NCBI RefSeq assembly: GCF_002276045.1
Contig: NZ_NQMR01000107.1
Span: 1-33,413 of the forward strand
From: Pseudoalteromonas sp. NBT06-2
GTDB taxonomy: Bacteria > Pseudomonadota > Gammaproteobacteria > Enterobacterales > Alteromonadaceae
DNA: 33,413 nt
Reading direction: 5' to 3'
The notes under the pieces are model-generated. The model worked only from the letters and a program-made list of their open reading frames with translations, was not told the DNA's origin and searched no databases. Below are positions 7,593 through 15,978 of this stretch, one piece after another (the first letter of the stretch is position 1; every line of letters begins with the position of its first letter). The translations under genes were made by a program, and so were the position numbers.

Positions 7593-8834
7593 ATGCAATT
7601 GCAATTCGCAGATCTTGAACTAGATGAAAAATTATTAAACGCAGTTAACAAAGTTGGCTATGAAGAACCAACTAAAATTCAAAAGCTTGTGATCCCTCGT
7701 GCCCTTGAGGGTCGTGATATTTTAGCGTCAGCACCAACCGGTACAGGTAAAACAGCTGCATTTTTATTATCGGCTATTCAGTTTTTAATAGATTACCCTA
7801 GACGTGATCCCGGCTTTGCCCGTGTATTAATCATGACTCCTACTCGTGAACTGGCTTATCAAATTCACGAACAGTGTTTATTACTAGCAGCAAATACCCA
7901 TCTACAAGTTGGCGTTGTAACTGGTGGCATTAACTATGGTACGCATAAGGATATTTTTGAAAAAAATAACGATATCTTAATTGCGACACCTGGTCGATTA
8001 ATGGATTACATGGAAGGTAATAACTTTCATGTAGAAAATGTAGAGTTATTAATTCTTGATGAAGCCGACCGTATGTTAGATATGGGTTTCAAAAAAGAAA
8101 TGCTAAAAATCTGTGAAGAAGCAGAAAATCGCAAACAATGTTTTTTATTCTCTGCAACACTTGAAGGCGATAATGTTGAATTATTTGCTGATAAAGTATT
8201 AAAAGATCCTGCTTTGTTAGAGGCTACAATATCTTCTGAAGATCAAGGACAAATAAATCAATGGGTCCATCTAGCAGATAGTCGCCTACACAAACTAAAG
8301 TTACTGACACGTATTTTAACAAGTGAAGAGCTGACCAAAGCAATTGTATTTGTTAAGACAAGAGAAAAACTTGAGCAATTAGTTGGCGAATTATATAGCC
8401 AAGGTATTAAAACCATTTGGTTGCGTGGTGAAATGCCACAAGATAAACGCATGCGTTCACTTGAAAACTTCCATTTAGGCAAAGCTGATATTTTAGTAGC
8501 AACAGATGTTGCCGCCCGTGGATTAGATGTAGCTGATGTAAGCCATGTAATAAACTATGACATGCCATATAGTCCTGATATCTATGTACATCGTATTGGT
8601 CGCACAGCACGCGCTGGTAAGGATGGTATCGCGATTTCTTTAGTCGAAGCGCACGATATTGCTATGGTAGGTAAAGTTGAACGTTACACAGAGCAAAAAC
8701 TTAAACGCAAAAATATCAAAGGGCTTTCTCCGAGACATAAAGAAGCTAAGCCACCAGCTAAAAAGAAAAAAGATCCTGTAAAAATGAAAGCCAAGAAAAA
8801 GGCAAAGAAAAAAGCTGCTAAAGCGAAGAAGTAA
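7593..8834 (+). CDS. srmB: DEAD-box RNA helicase SrmB
   Basis: An ATP-dependent RNA helicase that helps early assembly of the large ribosomal subunit. The 413-residue protein has the full motif set: SAPTGTGKT (46-54), PTREL (83-87), TPGR (132-135), DEAD (156-159), SAT (187-189), VATDVAARGLDV and HRIGRTARAG. The start (FADLELDEKLLNAV) and SLVEAHD near the end of the core match SrmB more than RhlE, RhlB or CsdA. The C-terminus is a lysine/alanine-rich tail of about 40 residues that likely binds RNA. No clear ribosome site precedes the ATG. Divergent from trmN6 as in E. coli. Confidence 0.95.
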   Translation: MQLQFADLELDEKLLNAVNKVGYEEPTKIQKLVIPRALEGRDILASAPTGTGKTAAFLLSAIQFLIDYPRRDPGFARVLIMTPTRELAYQIHEQCLLLAANTHLQVGVVTGGINYGTHKDIFEKNNDILIATPGRLMDYMEGNNFHVENVELLILDEADRMLDMGFKKEMLKICEEAENRKQCFLFSATLEGDNVELFADKVLKDPALLEATISSEDQGQINQWVHLADSRLHKLKLLTRILTSEELTKAIVFVKTREKLEQLVGELYSQGIKTIWLRGEMPQDKRMRSLENFHLGKADILVATDVAARGLDVADVSHVINYDMPYSPDIYVHRIGRTARAGKDGIAISLVEAHDIAMVGKVERYTEQKLKRKNIKGLSPRHKEAKPPAKKKKDPVKMKAKKKAKKKAAKAKK

Positions 8835-8850
8835 CTAGCTTGAATGGACT

Positions 8851-8881
8851 AAAAAACCTAACAAATCATGTTAGGTTTTTT
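8851..8881 (+). terminator. Intrinsic terminator of srmB
   Basis: AAAAAACCTAAC (8851-8862) and GTTAGGTTTTTT (8870-8881) are perfect reverse complements around a 7-base loop, with further T-rich sequence after. It lies 17 bases after the srmB stop. Confidence 0.85.
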
Positions 8882-8907
8882 TATTTTTATAGAGTCAAGT
8901 TAAATAC

Positions 8908-9015
8908 TTAATTGGTATCACCTTGAATTTCTTCTAAAGAAATTTCTCCATTAGCAGCTATTATTGCCAACTCTGTGCCACGTTTACATGGCTTTGCACC
9001 TGATGCCCTTAAGCA
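8908..9015 (-). other. Short open frame of unknown nature downstream of the hydrolase gene
   Basis: Between the srmB terminator and the hydrolase gene a minus-strand frame is open for 35 codons to a TAA at 8908-8910, bounded upstream by a TGA at 9016-9018. It lacks a start codon but its composition looks protein-like (RGTELAIIAANGEISLEEIQ). It may be the relic of a longer gene or chance. I do not recognise it. Confidence 0.2.
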
Positions 9016-9027
9016 TCATTAGCATTT

Positions 9028-9047
9028 AAAACACATTAAGGTGTTTT
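9028..9047 (-). terminator. Hairpin over the stop codon of the hydrolase gene
   Basis: AAAACAC and GTGTTTT pair around a 6-base loop that contains the gene's stop codon (9036-9038). On the minus strand the right arm ends in TTTT, so it may act as a weak terminator. Confidence 0.3.
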
Positions 9048-9662
9048 AGTTACTCCTGCTTGTACATCTTTTTTCTTGGAGCTTATCGTCACTGCCATAT
9101 GTTTTTGATATTCATTAAAAGCACTTTCATTAAATCCCTTTGAATTTGGGTTCATAAAACCATGTTGATACTCTGTATGGCTTATTTTCAATAAGTCATA
9201 ATGTTTCAAAGTTTCTATTATATCACTTACATCAAAATGGCTTTCTTTGTGAGGAAAGATGATATGCGAATCGACCTTCAACTTAATATCTAAATAGTTC
9301 CTGATTTGAGAGGGATAAAAACCAACAAACTGACATTGTTTATCTGATTTAAAGCCATCTATCGCCCGCCAAATAGCACTGGCACCCGCACTAAAGCCAA
9401 CAAGACATATATCCTGATCTTTATTCTCTATAATCGCTTTTTTAACTAATGCTAAATAATTATCATGCCCACTTGCTGTCATAAACTTTTTGTAAGCATG
9501 CGTATCTGATGAAAATTGAAATGTTTGCCCTTGATACGGATCCACTAATACAAGTTCAACAGTTTCATTTAGCGTTTGAGTTAATATTAATTTTTGCGTA
9601 TTCGCATAATCATTAAACTCCTTTGTACAACCAAAAATATCAGGAACAAGTATTAACTTCAT
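9036..9662 (-). CDS. Alpha/beta hydrolase of the dienelactone-hydrolase type
   Basis: A 208-residue protein with an alpha/beta-hydrolase core and no signal peptide, so probably cytoplasmic. The first strand MKLILVPDIFGCT is followed by the nucleophile elbow G89-F-S91-A-G-A, and the likely catalytic histidine is H167 in YQHGFMNP, a motif seen in dienelactone hydrolases. The acidic member may lie in the FPHKESHFD segment (136-144). The substrate is not predictable. It lies upstream of nothing obvious on its strand and follows yaaA by 85 bases, a gap holding an AT-rich inverted repeat. Codon use looks like that of its neighbours. Confidence 0.72.
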   Translation of the reverse strand: MKLILVPDIFGCTKEFNDYANTQKLILTQTLNETVELVLVDPYQGQTFQFSSDTHAYKKFMTASGHDNYLALVKKAIIENKDQDICLVGFSAGASAIWRAIDGFKSDKQCQFVGFYPSQIRNYLDIKLKVDSHIIFPHKESHFDVSDIIETLKHYDLLKISHTEYQHGFMNPNSKGFNESAFNEYQKHMAVTISSKKKDVQAGVTKTP

Positions 9663-9697
9663 TACATTACCTAAAAAAATATAAATTACAGATTGTT

Positions 9698-9725
9698 ACT
9701 TTTATTAAATTTCTCTAATAAAAGT
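9698..9725. other. AT-rich perfect inverted repeat between yaaA and the hydrolase gene
   Basis: ACTTTTATTA and TAATAAAAGT are exact reverse complements with an 8-base spacer. It has no T run on either side, so it is a weak terminator candidate at best. Confidence 0.35.
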
Positions 9726-9747
9726 TTCAGAGTCATTTTATTTCTGG

Positions 9748-10524
9748 TTACTGTTGTGCACGAATAAATACAGGTTCGTTTTCTTTCACTGTCTTTTCAA
9801 GGCTAAAGTAATACCCTGCAAAGTCAAACTTCTTCAAATCTTCAACAGTTTTAATTTTATTTTCCATAATATAACGCGTCATCAAACCACGTGCTTTTTT
9901 TGCGTAAAAACTAATTACTTTGTATTGACCATTTTTGCAATCTTTAAAAATAGGAGCGATGATTTGGCCCTTTAATGCTTTTTTATCAATCGCTTTAAAA
10001 TATTCATTTGAAGCCAAGTTAACTAAAGTATCAGTACCCTGCTGTTCAAAAAGTACATTTAGTTTTTCAGCTATTAACTTACCCCAAAATTGATACAAAT
10101 TTTTACCACGAGAATTTTCAAGTTTTGTACCCATTTCTAAGCGATAAGCTTGCATTAAATCTAATGGTTTTAAAATGCCATATAATCCTGACAGAATACG
10201 TAAATTTTCTTGCGTATACTCAAGCGTTTCATGAGTTAAAGTAGAAGCATCTAAACCTGTATATACATCACCGTTGAACGCAAATATAGCTTGCTTTGCA
10301 TTATCAGTCGTAAAAGGTTGTGACCACTGAGCAAACCTAGCTGCATTTAATCCAGCAAGCTTATCGCTTATTTTCATTAGGCTACCGATATCTTGAGGTG
10401 CAATTTGTTTGCACACATCAATCAATTCTTGACTATGCACTAATAATTCTGGATTTGAATGTTTTTCAAACCTAACGGGGGTTTCATAATCTAGATTTTT
10501 AGCAGGAGAAATTACAGTGATCAT
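9748..10524 (-). CDS. yaaA: Peroxide stress protein YaaA (DUF328/UPF0246)
   Basis: A 258-residue cytoplasmic protein that in E. coli limits free iron and oxidative damage to DNA during peroxide stress and is under OxyR control. The family hallmarks are all present: the start MITVISPAKNLDYETP, SDKLAGLNAARF, FNGDVYTGL, LSGLYGILKPLDLMQAYRLEMGT (quoted in parts here), LYQFWG and ISFYAKKARGLM. I chose the ATG at 10524, since the ATG at 10536 overlaps the GAGG ribosome site of the second one and adds only four odd residues. It is divergent from tal; in E. coli yaaA and talB are also near neighbours. No OxyR site could be identified. Confidence 0.94.
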   Translation of the reverse strand: MITVISPAKNLDYETPVRFEKHSNPELLVHSQELIDVCKQIAPQDIGSLMKISDKLAGLNAARFAQWSQPFTTDNAKQAIFAFNGDVYTGLDASTLTHETLEYTQENLRILSGLYGILKPLDLMQAYRLEMGTKLENSRGKNLYQFWGKLIAEKLNVLFEQQGTDTLVNLASNEYFKAIDKKALKGQIIAPIFKDCKNGQYKVISFYAKKARGLMTRYIMENKIKTVEDLKKFDFAGYYFSLEKTVKENEPVFIRAQQ

Positions 10525-10601
10525 ATTAAACCTCATATATATGCGCTACAAAAGCGGATATGTATTGACTTGTATTTAGAATAATGACAATTTCATCATT
10601 A

Positions 10602-10629
10602 AACGCGAATAAAATCACGCGTTTTATTC
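10602..10629. promoter_or_regulatory. Nested inverted repeats in the yaaA-tal divergent gap
   Basis: Two overlapping palindromes share this 28-base stretch: AACGCG (10602-10607) with CGCGTT (10618-10623), and GAATAAAA (10607-10614) with TTTTATTC (10622-10629). They cannot both form at once. An operator or a divergent-promoter element is possible; no known consensus is matched. Confidence 0.3.
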
Positions 10630-10759
10630 ACTTGCCCTCACTTAATATTAATTTTTCGTTTTTTTATGCGGACAATTGACCTGTTACCGACCTGTAACTT
10701 AAGTGCAATATTAGGCATGTATATTCAAAGTGTATTCTTTTTGGAATGAGGAATAAAAA

Positions 10760-11716
10760 ATGACAGCAGTATTAGCGGCATTAAAAGCCCAATCAACAAT
10801 CGTAGCCGACACTGGCGATATTGAAGCAATTAAACAGCATAAACCACAAGATGCGACTACAAACCCATCTTTATTATTAAAAGCCAGCGAGATCCCGGCT
10901 TATCAAACCTATTTAAAACAAGCTTGGCAGTTTGCTAAAGAATGTGAATCTGACATAGATAAACAACTCAGCCTCGCTTGTGATTATTTTGCTGTATTAA
11001 TTGGTAAAGAAATTACTGACGTTGTTCCTGGTTATATTTCAACTGAAGTGGATGCACGACTATCATTTGATACAGAGGCAACAATTGCAAAGGCTAAAAC
11101 CTTATTATCTTTATATGAAAAAATTGGCGTATCTAAAGATAAAATTCTAATTAAAATTGCATCTACTTGGGAAGGCATTAAAGCTGCTGAAACATTAGAA
11201 AAAGAAGGCATAAAATGTAACTTAACACTGCTTTTTAGTGAAGCACAAGCGCGGGCCTGTGCTGATGCTAATGTATTTTTAATTTCACCGTTTGTTGGTC
11301 GTATTTTAGATTGGCATGTTGCTCATGGTATGAAAAAGCCAACAGATCCACTATCTGATCCTGGTGTGCAATCTGTACGTGAAATTTACAGTTTTTATAA
11401 AAGCCATGGCTACAAAACCGTAGTAATGGGCGCCAGTTTTAGAAACACTGGTGAAATTTTAGCATTAACTGGATGTGATCGATTAACAATCGCACCAGCG
11501 CTATTAGATGAATTAGCAACATTGAAAAACGTTCCAGACTATTCATTAACACAACCAACAGAAATTAAAACTAAGCCAGCACCACTCACGCAAAGCCTAT
11601 TCCGTTGGTTACATAACGAAGATCCTATGGCGACAGAAAAACTAGCTGACGGTATTAGTCAGTTTGCTAAAGCACAAGTTGAACTTGAAAAAAGATTTAG
11701 TGAATTAAAGCTATAG
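10760..11716 (+). CDS. tal: Transaldolase
   Basis: Moves a three-carbon dihydroxyacetone unit between sugar phosphates in the non-oxidative pentose phosphate pathway. The 318 residues match the TalA/TalB class: VADTGDIEAI (15-24, with catalytic D17), DATTNPSLLL (31-40), the Schiff-base lysine K132 in ILIKIASTWEGI, LTLLFS and SPFVGRILDWH. A good ribosome site (GAGGA) precedes the ATG. pgi follows after 34 bases in the same direction, so the two likely form an operon feeding carbon between the pentose phosphate pathway and glycolysis. Confidence 0.97.
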   Translation: MTAVLAALKAQSTIVADTGDIEAIKQHKPQDATTNPSLLLKASEIPAYQTYLKQAWQFAKECESDIDKQLSLACDYFAVLIGKEITDVVPGYISTEVDARLSFDTEATIAKAKTLLSLYEKIGVSKDKILIKIASTWEGIKAAETLEKEGIKCNLTLLFSEAQARACADANVFLISPFVGRILDWHVAHGMKKPTDPLSDPGVQSVREIYSFYKSHGYKTVVMGASFRNTGEILALTGCDRLTIAPALLDELATLKNVPDYSLTQPTEIKTKPAPLTQSLFRWLHNEDPMATEKLADGISQFAKAQVELEKRFSELKL

Positions 11717-11750
11717 TTTCTTAAACCGTTATTAAAACGAAGAGAAATAC

Positions 11751-13394
11751 ATGACTCAAAACAGCAAAGACCAAAGCATATTTGATGTGCTTGAAACTGC
11801 TGCTATTGAAGTAAAAAAGCGTCATTTAATGACGCTTTTTTCTGAGCAGCCAAATAGAGCACATACTTATAGCCTTAATGTTGAACCTTTTTTTTTAGAC
11901 TACTCGAAACAAGCAATTAACAAGAATGCTTTTAAAGCATTAATCAACTTTGCTAAATATAAAGAACTTGAAGCAAAACGTGATGCAATGTTTCAAGGTG
12001 AAAAAATAAATCACACCGAAAATCGTGCAGTTTTACATACAGCATTGAGAGATTCTAGCCAAATTACCAATAGCTTCCCTCAAACCTCGCTAGAAATCGA
12101 ATCTACAAAAACTAAAATGTTAAATTTTGTTGATGCTGTGACATCACAAAAACATTTAGGCCATACAGGTAAAGTTATCACCGACGTGATAAGTATTGGC
12201 ATTGGCGGCTCTTTTTTTGGCCCTAAAATGCTACAAAGTGCTTTAATTAAACATAATAACAATCAAATAAAGATTCATTACCTAGCAAATATCGATGGTG
12301 AACAAATAGTACATTTACTTGACTCTTTAAACCCTGAAACTTGCTTAGTTATCGTTGCTTCTAAGTCTTGGACCACAGCTGAAACGCAATTAAATGCGCA
12401 GTCTGTTTTAAAATGGTTTAATAATACACTCCCTCAAAAAGAAGCCATAAAAAAACATTGGGTTGCACTAACAGCAAAATCAAAACAAGCTGAAGAATTT
12501 GGCATTCAAGCTTCAATGATTTTTCCTATGTGGGACTTTGTTGGTGGCCGGTATTCCGTTTGGTCAACCATAGGTTTGCCACTTGCTTTATCTATAGGAT
12601 CTAAAGCATTTATTCAAATACTTGAAGGTGCCGCTTCAATTGATAAACATTTTAGAGAAGCCCCTTTAGATAAAAATATGCCTGTGATCATGGCTTTATT
12701 GGGCTATTGGCAACAAGAGTATTTCAACCTCAATAACTTAATGGTTTTACCTTATAGCCATAACTTAAAAAGTTTACCTGCCTATTTGCAACAGCTAGAT
12801 ATGGAAAGTAATGGTAAAGCAGTTAATAGCACAGGAGACGAGGTTAAAAATTCAGGCCCAATACTTTGGGGTGCTGAAGGCACTAATTGCCAACATTCAT
12901 TTATGCAACTTTTTCATCAAGGTAAACAATCTAGTATGATAGATTTTATTTTACCTGCAAAAGGACATGAACAATACCAAGCACAACATAAGTTAATGAT
13001 TGCAAACTGTTTAGCCCAAGCGCAAGCCTTGTTACAAGGAAAAACCTTAACACAAGCGACTAATGAGCTATTAGCGACAGGTTTGAACCAAGAGCAAGCG
13101 AACGATTTAGCAAAACATAAAACGATGCCAGGTAACACAAGTTCAAACATGCTGATTATTGAGGAAATTACACCACACAGTATGGGCGCTTTACTTGCAC
13201 TTTACGAGCATAAGGTATTTTGTCAGGGAATCTTTTTTGATGTTAATAGCTTTGACCAATGGGGTGTTGAACTCGGTAAATCCTTAGGTAAAAACCTGTT
13301 AGATTGCATGGAAACAAGTCAAACTGAAAGTTTAGATCCCTCAACTTCTAATCTGTTAGATTACATAAATAAAAAAAGCGAACAAACTTACTAG
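11751..13394 (+). CDS. pgi: Glucose-6-phosphate isomerase
   Basis: Interconverts glucose 6-phosphate and fructose 6-phosphate in the cytoplasm. The 547-residue protein has the usual length and motifs: ENRAVLHTALR (90-100), ISIGIGGSFFGPKM (147-160), VASKSWTTAET (202-212), GGRYSVWSTIGLPLALS (265-281), catalytic E352 in MESNGK, H382 in QHSFMQLFHQG, and K510 in QWGVELGKSLG. Ribosome site GAGA eight bases before the ATG; likely cotranscribed with tal. Two unusual features lie near its 5' end: a perfect terminator-like palindrome at 11813-11841 and a run of nine T at 11888-11896. Confidence 0.97.
   Translation: MTQNSKDQSIFDVLETAAIEVKKRHLMTLFSEQPNRAHTYSLNVEPFFLDYSKQAINKNAFKALINFAKYKELEAKRDAMFQGEKINHTENRAVLHTALRDSSQITNSFPQTSLEIESTKTKMLNFVDAVTSQKHLGHTGKVITDVISIGIGGSFFGPKMLQSALIKHNNNQIKIHYLANIDGEQIVHLLDSLNPETCLVIVASKSWTTAETQLNAQSVLKWFNNTLPQKEAIKKHWVALTAKSKQAEEFGIQASMIFPMWDFVGGRYSVWSTIGLPLALSIGSKAFIQILEGAASIDKHFREAPLDKNMPVIMALLGYWQQEYFNLNNLMVLPYSHNLKSLPAYLQQLDMESNGKAVNSTGDEVKNSGPILWGAEGTNCQHSFMQLFHQGKQSSMIDFILPAKGHEQYQAQHKLMIANCLAQAQALLQGKTLTQATNELLATGLNQEQANDLAKHKTMPGNTSSNMLIIEEITPHSMGALLALYEHKVFCQGIFFDVNSFDQWGVELGKSLGKNLLDCMETSQTESLDPSTSNLLDYINKKSEQTY
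11813..11841 (+). terminator. Intrinsic-terminator-like palindrome inside pgi
   Basis: AAAAAAGCGTCATT (11813-11826) and AATGACGCTTTTTT (11828-11841) are perfect 14-base reverse complements with one base between. In RNA this gives a GCGTCA/TGACGC stem with a small loop, then six U. It lies in codons 21-31 of pgi (VKKRHLMTLF). The structure is seen directly; function as a conditional terminator is inference. Confidence 0.45.
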
Positions 13395-13631
13395 CGAACT
13401 TAAGATTATTATTTAATCGTTCACTAATTTTTCCACTCTGTGCTTTAAATTTAAGAATGTAACAATTCAATCACTCAATTTTCATATAATCGTTTTAAAT
13501 TCACTCGCTGTATGATATATATGCGTTGTGCTTTATTTTAGGGCTATTTAAATCCGCTTTATAATACAAAAAATAAAGATGCGATTTCACCCCCTAATAG
13601 GTACTTCAAAAGTAAATAAAAAGGAGTGACC

Positions 13632-13796
13632 ATGGATAGTCTAGATAATGTGACAATATTAGAAAGTGCACAGCCGAAAACAAAAGCCAGTAAAAAAAAT
13701 AAAAAAAGTAGATGGCGTGAAATAGAAGCATTCAAGGATAATCAACTCTTAGAAAAAGAACTCGAAGATCTTGATTGGTCTTTAAACTTGGATTAA
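13632..13796 (+). CDS. Small DUF3545-like protein
   Basis: A 54-residue protein: ATG at 13632 with a strong AAGGAG site eight bases upstream, TAA at 13794-13796, and an intrinsic terminator 15 bases later, so it is a well-formed independent gene. An acidic N-terminus leads to a lysine-rich stretch (KASKKNKKSRWREIEAFKD, residues 18-36) and an acidic helix (LLEKELEDLDWSL). The WREIEAFK block followed by an LxKELEDLD helix is what I recall of DUF3545, a family of short gammaproteobacterial proteins without known function. The 237 bases between pgi and this gene hold no other gene; TATAAT near 13560 may be its -10 box. Confidence 0.8.
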   Translation: MDSLDNVTILESAQPKTKASKKNKKSRWREIEAFKDNQLLEKELEDLDWSLNLD

Positions 13797-13810
13797 CCAT
13801 AAAAAATTTA

Positions 13811-13838
13811 AAAGACTCCTGAATTGGAGTTTTTTTAT
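13811..13838 (+). terminator. Intrinsic terminator of the DUF3545-like gene
   Basis: ACTCC (13815-13819) and GGAGT (13826-13830) pair around a 6-base loop, followed by six more T. It may also stop transcription from the opposite strand, as A-rich sequence lies on the left side. Confidence 0.7.
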
Positions 13839-13860
13839 TTTAAATCGGCCTATACTAAAT

Positions 13861-14538
13861 CTATAAATTCACTTTTTCTTCTAAATGCCAATTAATTTCA
13901 GTTTTACCTTCCTTGCTTAGTAGTTCGTTTGTTATTGAAAAATGCTTACAACCAAAAAAACCACGATATGCTGATAATGGAGATGGATGTACACTTTTTA
14001 GAATATAGTGTTTGGTGGCATCTATATTTTTACCTTTTTTATGCGCATGGGCGCCCCAAAGTAAAAAAACAAGGCCTGATTTTTCTTGGTTTAAAGTCTT
14101 AATTACTTTATCTGTAAACTGCTCCCAACCTAAATTTTTATGGGAATATGCTTTACCCTGCTCAACAGTTAATACCGTATTTAAAAGCAAAACACCTTGC
14201 TCTGCCCATGATTGTAAATAACCATGTTCAGGAATATTAAAACCTTCAATATCATTGGCTAACTCTTTGTACATATTCACTAAAGATGGTGGTATTTTAA
14301 TACCAGGCAAAACCGAAAAACATAAACCATGCGCTTGCCCTTCACCATGATACGGATCTTGACCTAAAATAACGACTTTCACATTATCAAAAGTAGTGGC
14401 ATCAAACGCATTAAAAACATCTTTATCAATAGGAAAAACTTGAACTCCTTCAGCTCTTCTTTCTCTCACATATTCAACGGTTTCTCTTAAGTAATCTTTT
14501 TGAGATTCTGAACTGATTAATTTTGACCAACTCGTCAT
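13861..14538 (-). CDS. ung: Uracil-DNA glycosylase
   Basis: Removes uracil from DNA as the first step of base-excision repair. From the ATG at 14538 the protein has 225 residues and begins MTSWSKLISSESQKDYL, matching the family; the ATG at 14574 would add 12 unlikely residues and reach into the adjacent inverted-repeat element. Motifs: the catalytic water-activating loop GQDPYHG (59-65, D61), FSVLPGIKIPPSL, LLLNTVLTV (117-125) and the minor-groove loop HPSPLS (184-189, H184). GAGGA lies about 11 bases before the ATG, a slightly long spacing. It stands alone between the DUF3545-like gene (convergent) and the thr operon. Confidence 0.96.
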   Translation of the reverse strand: MTSWSKLISSESQKDYLRETVEYVRERRAEGVQVFPIDKDVFNAFDATTFDNVKVVILGQDPYHGEGQAHGLCFSVLPGIKIPPSLVNMYKELANDIEGFNIPEHGYLQSWAEQGVLLLNTVLTVEQGKAYSHKNLGWEQFTDKVIKTLNQEKSGLVFLLWGAHAHKKGKNIDATKHYILKSVHPSPLSAYRGFFGCKHFSITNELLSKEGKTEINWHLEEKVNL

Positions 14539-14558
14539 AATATAAATTTTCCTCGTAA

Positions 14559-14663
14559 CTTTAATAAAGGCCATTGCGTGACAATAAAAAGGTATAAGTT
14601 TATCAGAATAAGCTTATCTATTATTTTATTTTTAATTTCGCCACGTAGTGTCCTTTAATAAAG
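14559..14663. repeat. Small inverted-repeat element, 105 bp (CACTACGTGGC family)
   Basis: Arms at 14559-14582 and 14640-14663 are imperfect inverted repeats of 24 bases (outer CTTTAATAAAGG nearly perfect, inner CCATTGCGTGAC against CACTACGTGGC). There is no coding capacity. The same arm sequence bounds 23154-23309, which makes it a dispersed family. It lies between the ung start and the thrC stop. Confidence 0.55.
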
Positions 14664-14679
14664 CTATAAAGCATATTTA

Positions 14680-15978
14680 TTAAGCAAGTTTAGCTAATAT
14701 AGCTCTTCTTAATACTTGATAATCATTTGCTAAATCTTCAGCTAAACATGGTTGCGCTAGGGCATCAGCTAAAGGTTTAGGCATATCTAATGCGATATTT
14801 AAAATATCTTCAACACTTTCTTTAAATTTAGCTGGGTGCGCTGTTGATAAGAAAATACCAACACCATCATCAGCCATATCACGTTTTAGACCTTCATAGG
14901 CAATAGCTGTATGAGGTTCTGCGATATAACCTTCTTTGTAAACGTCATTCATCACAGCTTGAGTTTGTGCTTCATCTACGGTTTGTGAGTAGAAGTTATC
15001 ATAAGAGAACCAATTATTATCAAGCATAGTTTGTACGCGAGGCCAGTTATTTGGACGACTCACATCCATCGCATTTGATAATGACTCCTTTGTATTAACT
15101 GGATTCCATTCTTTACTCGTAATAAAACGTGGCACAGTATCATTTTGGTTAGTTGTTGCAGATAGTTTATCTACCCGTAAACCAATCACTGAACCTATCA
15201 TGGCAGCACATACATTACCAAAATTACCACTTGGTACTGAAATATGCGCTTTGGCACGTTTTTCTTTTGGTAATTGCGCTATTGCTTCAAAGTAATAACA
15301 GACTTGAGCAACTAAACGGCTGATATTAATTGAATTAGCAGAATTTAAACCTAAGCGTTCTTTTACTTCGTCATCTAAAAATGCTTGTTTAACCATAGCC
15401 TGGCAATCATCAAAACAACCATCAACTGCGTAACAATGAATATTCTCACCTAGTGTAGTAAATAACTTCTGCTGAGCTAATGATACTTTGCCTTTAGGGT
15501 AAAGGATCACTACATCAATATTTTCTTTTTTGTAAAAAGCATGAGCAACAGCTGCGCCTGTATCACCACTTGTTGCTGTTAAGATCGTTGTTTTACCTTC
15601 TTTATTAAAAGTGGCTAAACACTCAGCCATAAAACGACCGCCAAAGTCTTTAAACGCTAGAGTTGGACCATGAAAAAGTTCAAGACAATACATGTTATCT
15701 TCAACTTCAACTAATTTAACATCGAAGTTAAACGCATTTTGTACCATTTGTTCTACTGTATCTTTAGGTAATTCATCTCCAATTAAGTGGGATAAAATAA
15801 CACTACTTCTGCTAACAAAATCTAAATCTAATAATGCATCTATACCTTGAGGGAAAGAGTTTTCAATTTTTTCCAATTTAATAGGAAAAAATACCCCCTG
15901 ATCACGACCTAAGCCTGTTTTTACAGCTTCAACAAATGAAACCTGTTGTGAATTATCTTTTAAATTATGCAGTTTCAT
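14680..15978 (-). CDS. thrC: Threonine synthase
   Basis: Last step of threonine synthesis: O-phosphohomoserine to threonine with pyridoxal phosphate. From the ATG at 15978 the protein has 432 residues and starts MKLHNLKDNSQQVSF like E. coli ThrC. The PLP lysine is K110 in LAFKDFGGRF; the phosphate-binding region includes TATSGDTGAAV and SVPSGNFGNV. The chosen ATG has a GGAG site six bases upstream; the ATG at 15990 is part of that site. The gene overlaps the end of thrB by 14 bases, which implies translational coupling. Last gene of thrLABC. Confidence 0.97.
   Translation of the reverse strand: MKLHNLKDNSQQVSFVEAVKTGLGRDQGVFFPIKLEKIENSFPQGIDALLDLDFVSRSSVILSHLIGDELPKDTVEQMVQNAFNFDVKLVEVEDNMYCLELFHGPTLAFKDFGGRFMAECLATFNKEGKTTILTATSGDTGAAVAHAFYKKENIDVVILYPKGKVSLAQQKLFTTLGENIHCYAVDGCFDDCQAMVKQAFLDDEVKERLGLNSANSINISRLVAQVCYYFEAIAQLPKEKRAKAHISVPSGNFGNVCAAMIGSVIGLRVDKLSATTNQNDTVPRFITSKEWNPVNTKESLSNAMDVSRPNNWPRVQTMLDNNWFSYDNFYSQTVDEAQTQAVMNDVYKEGYIAEPHTAIAYEGLKRDMADDGVGIFLSTAHPAKFKESVEDILNIALDMPKPLADALAQPCLAEDLANDYQVLRRAILAKLA

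Noticed and set aside
8258..8610. Two overlapping minus-strand open frames within srmB
   Set aside because: Antisense to the conserved helicase motifs; composition unlike a real protein.
10682..10697. GTTAC...GTAAC inverted repeat upstream of tal
   Set aside because: Only five-base arms; matches no operator consensus I know.
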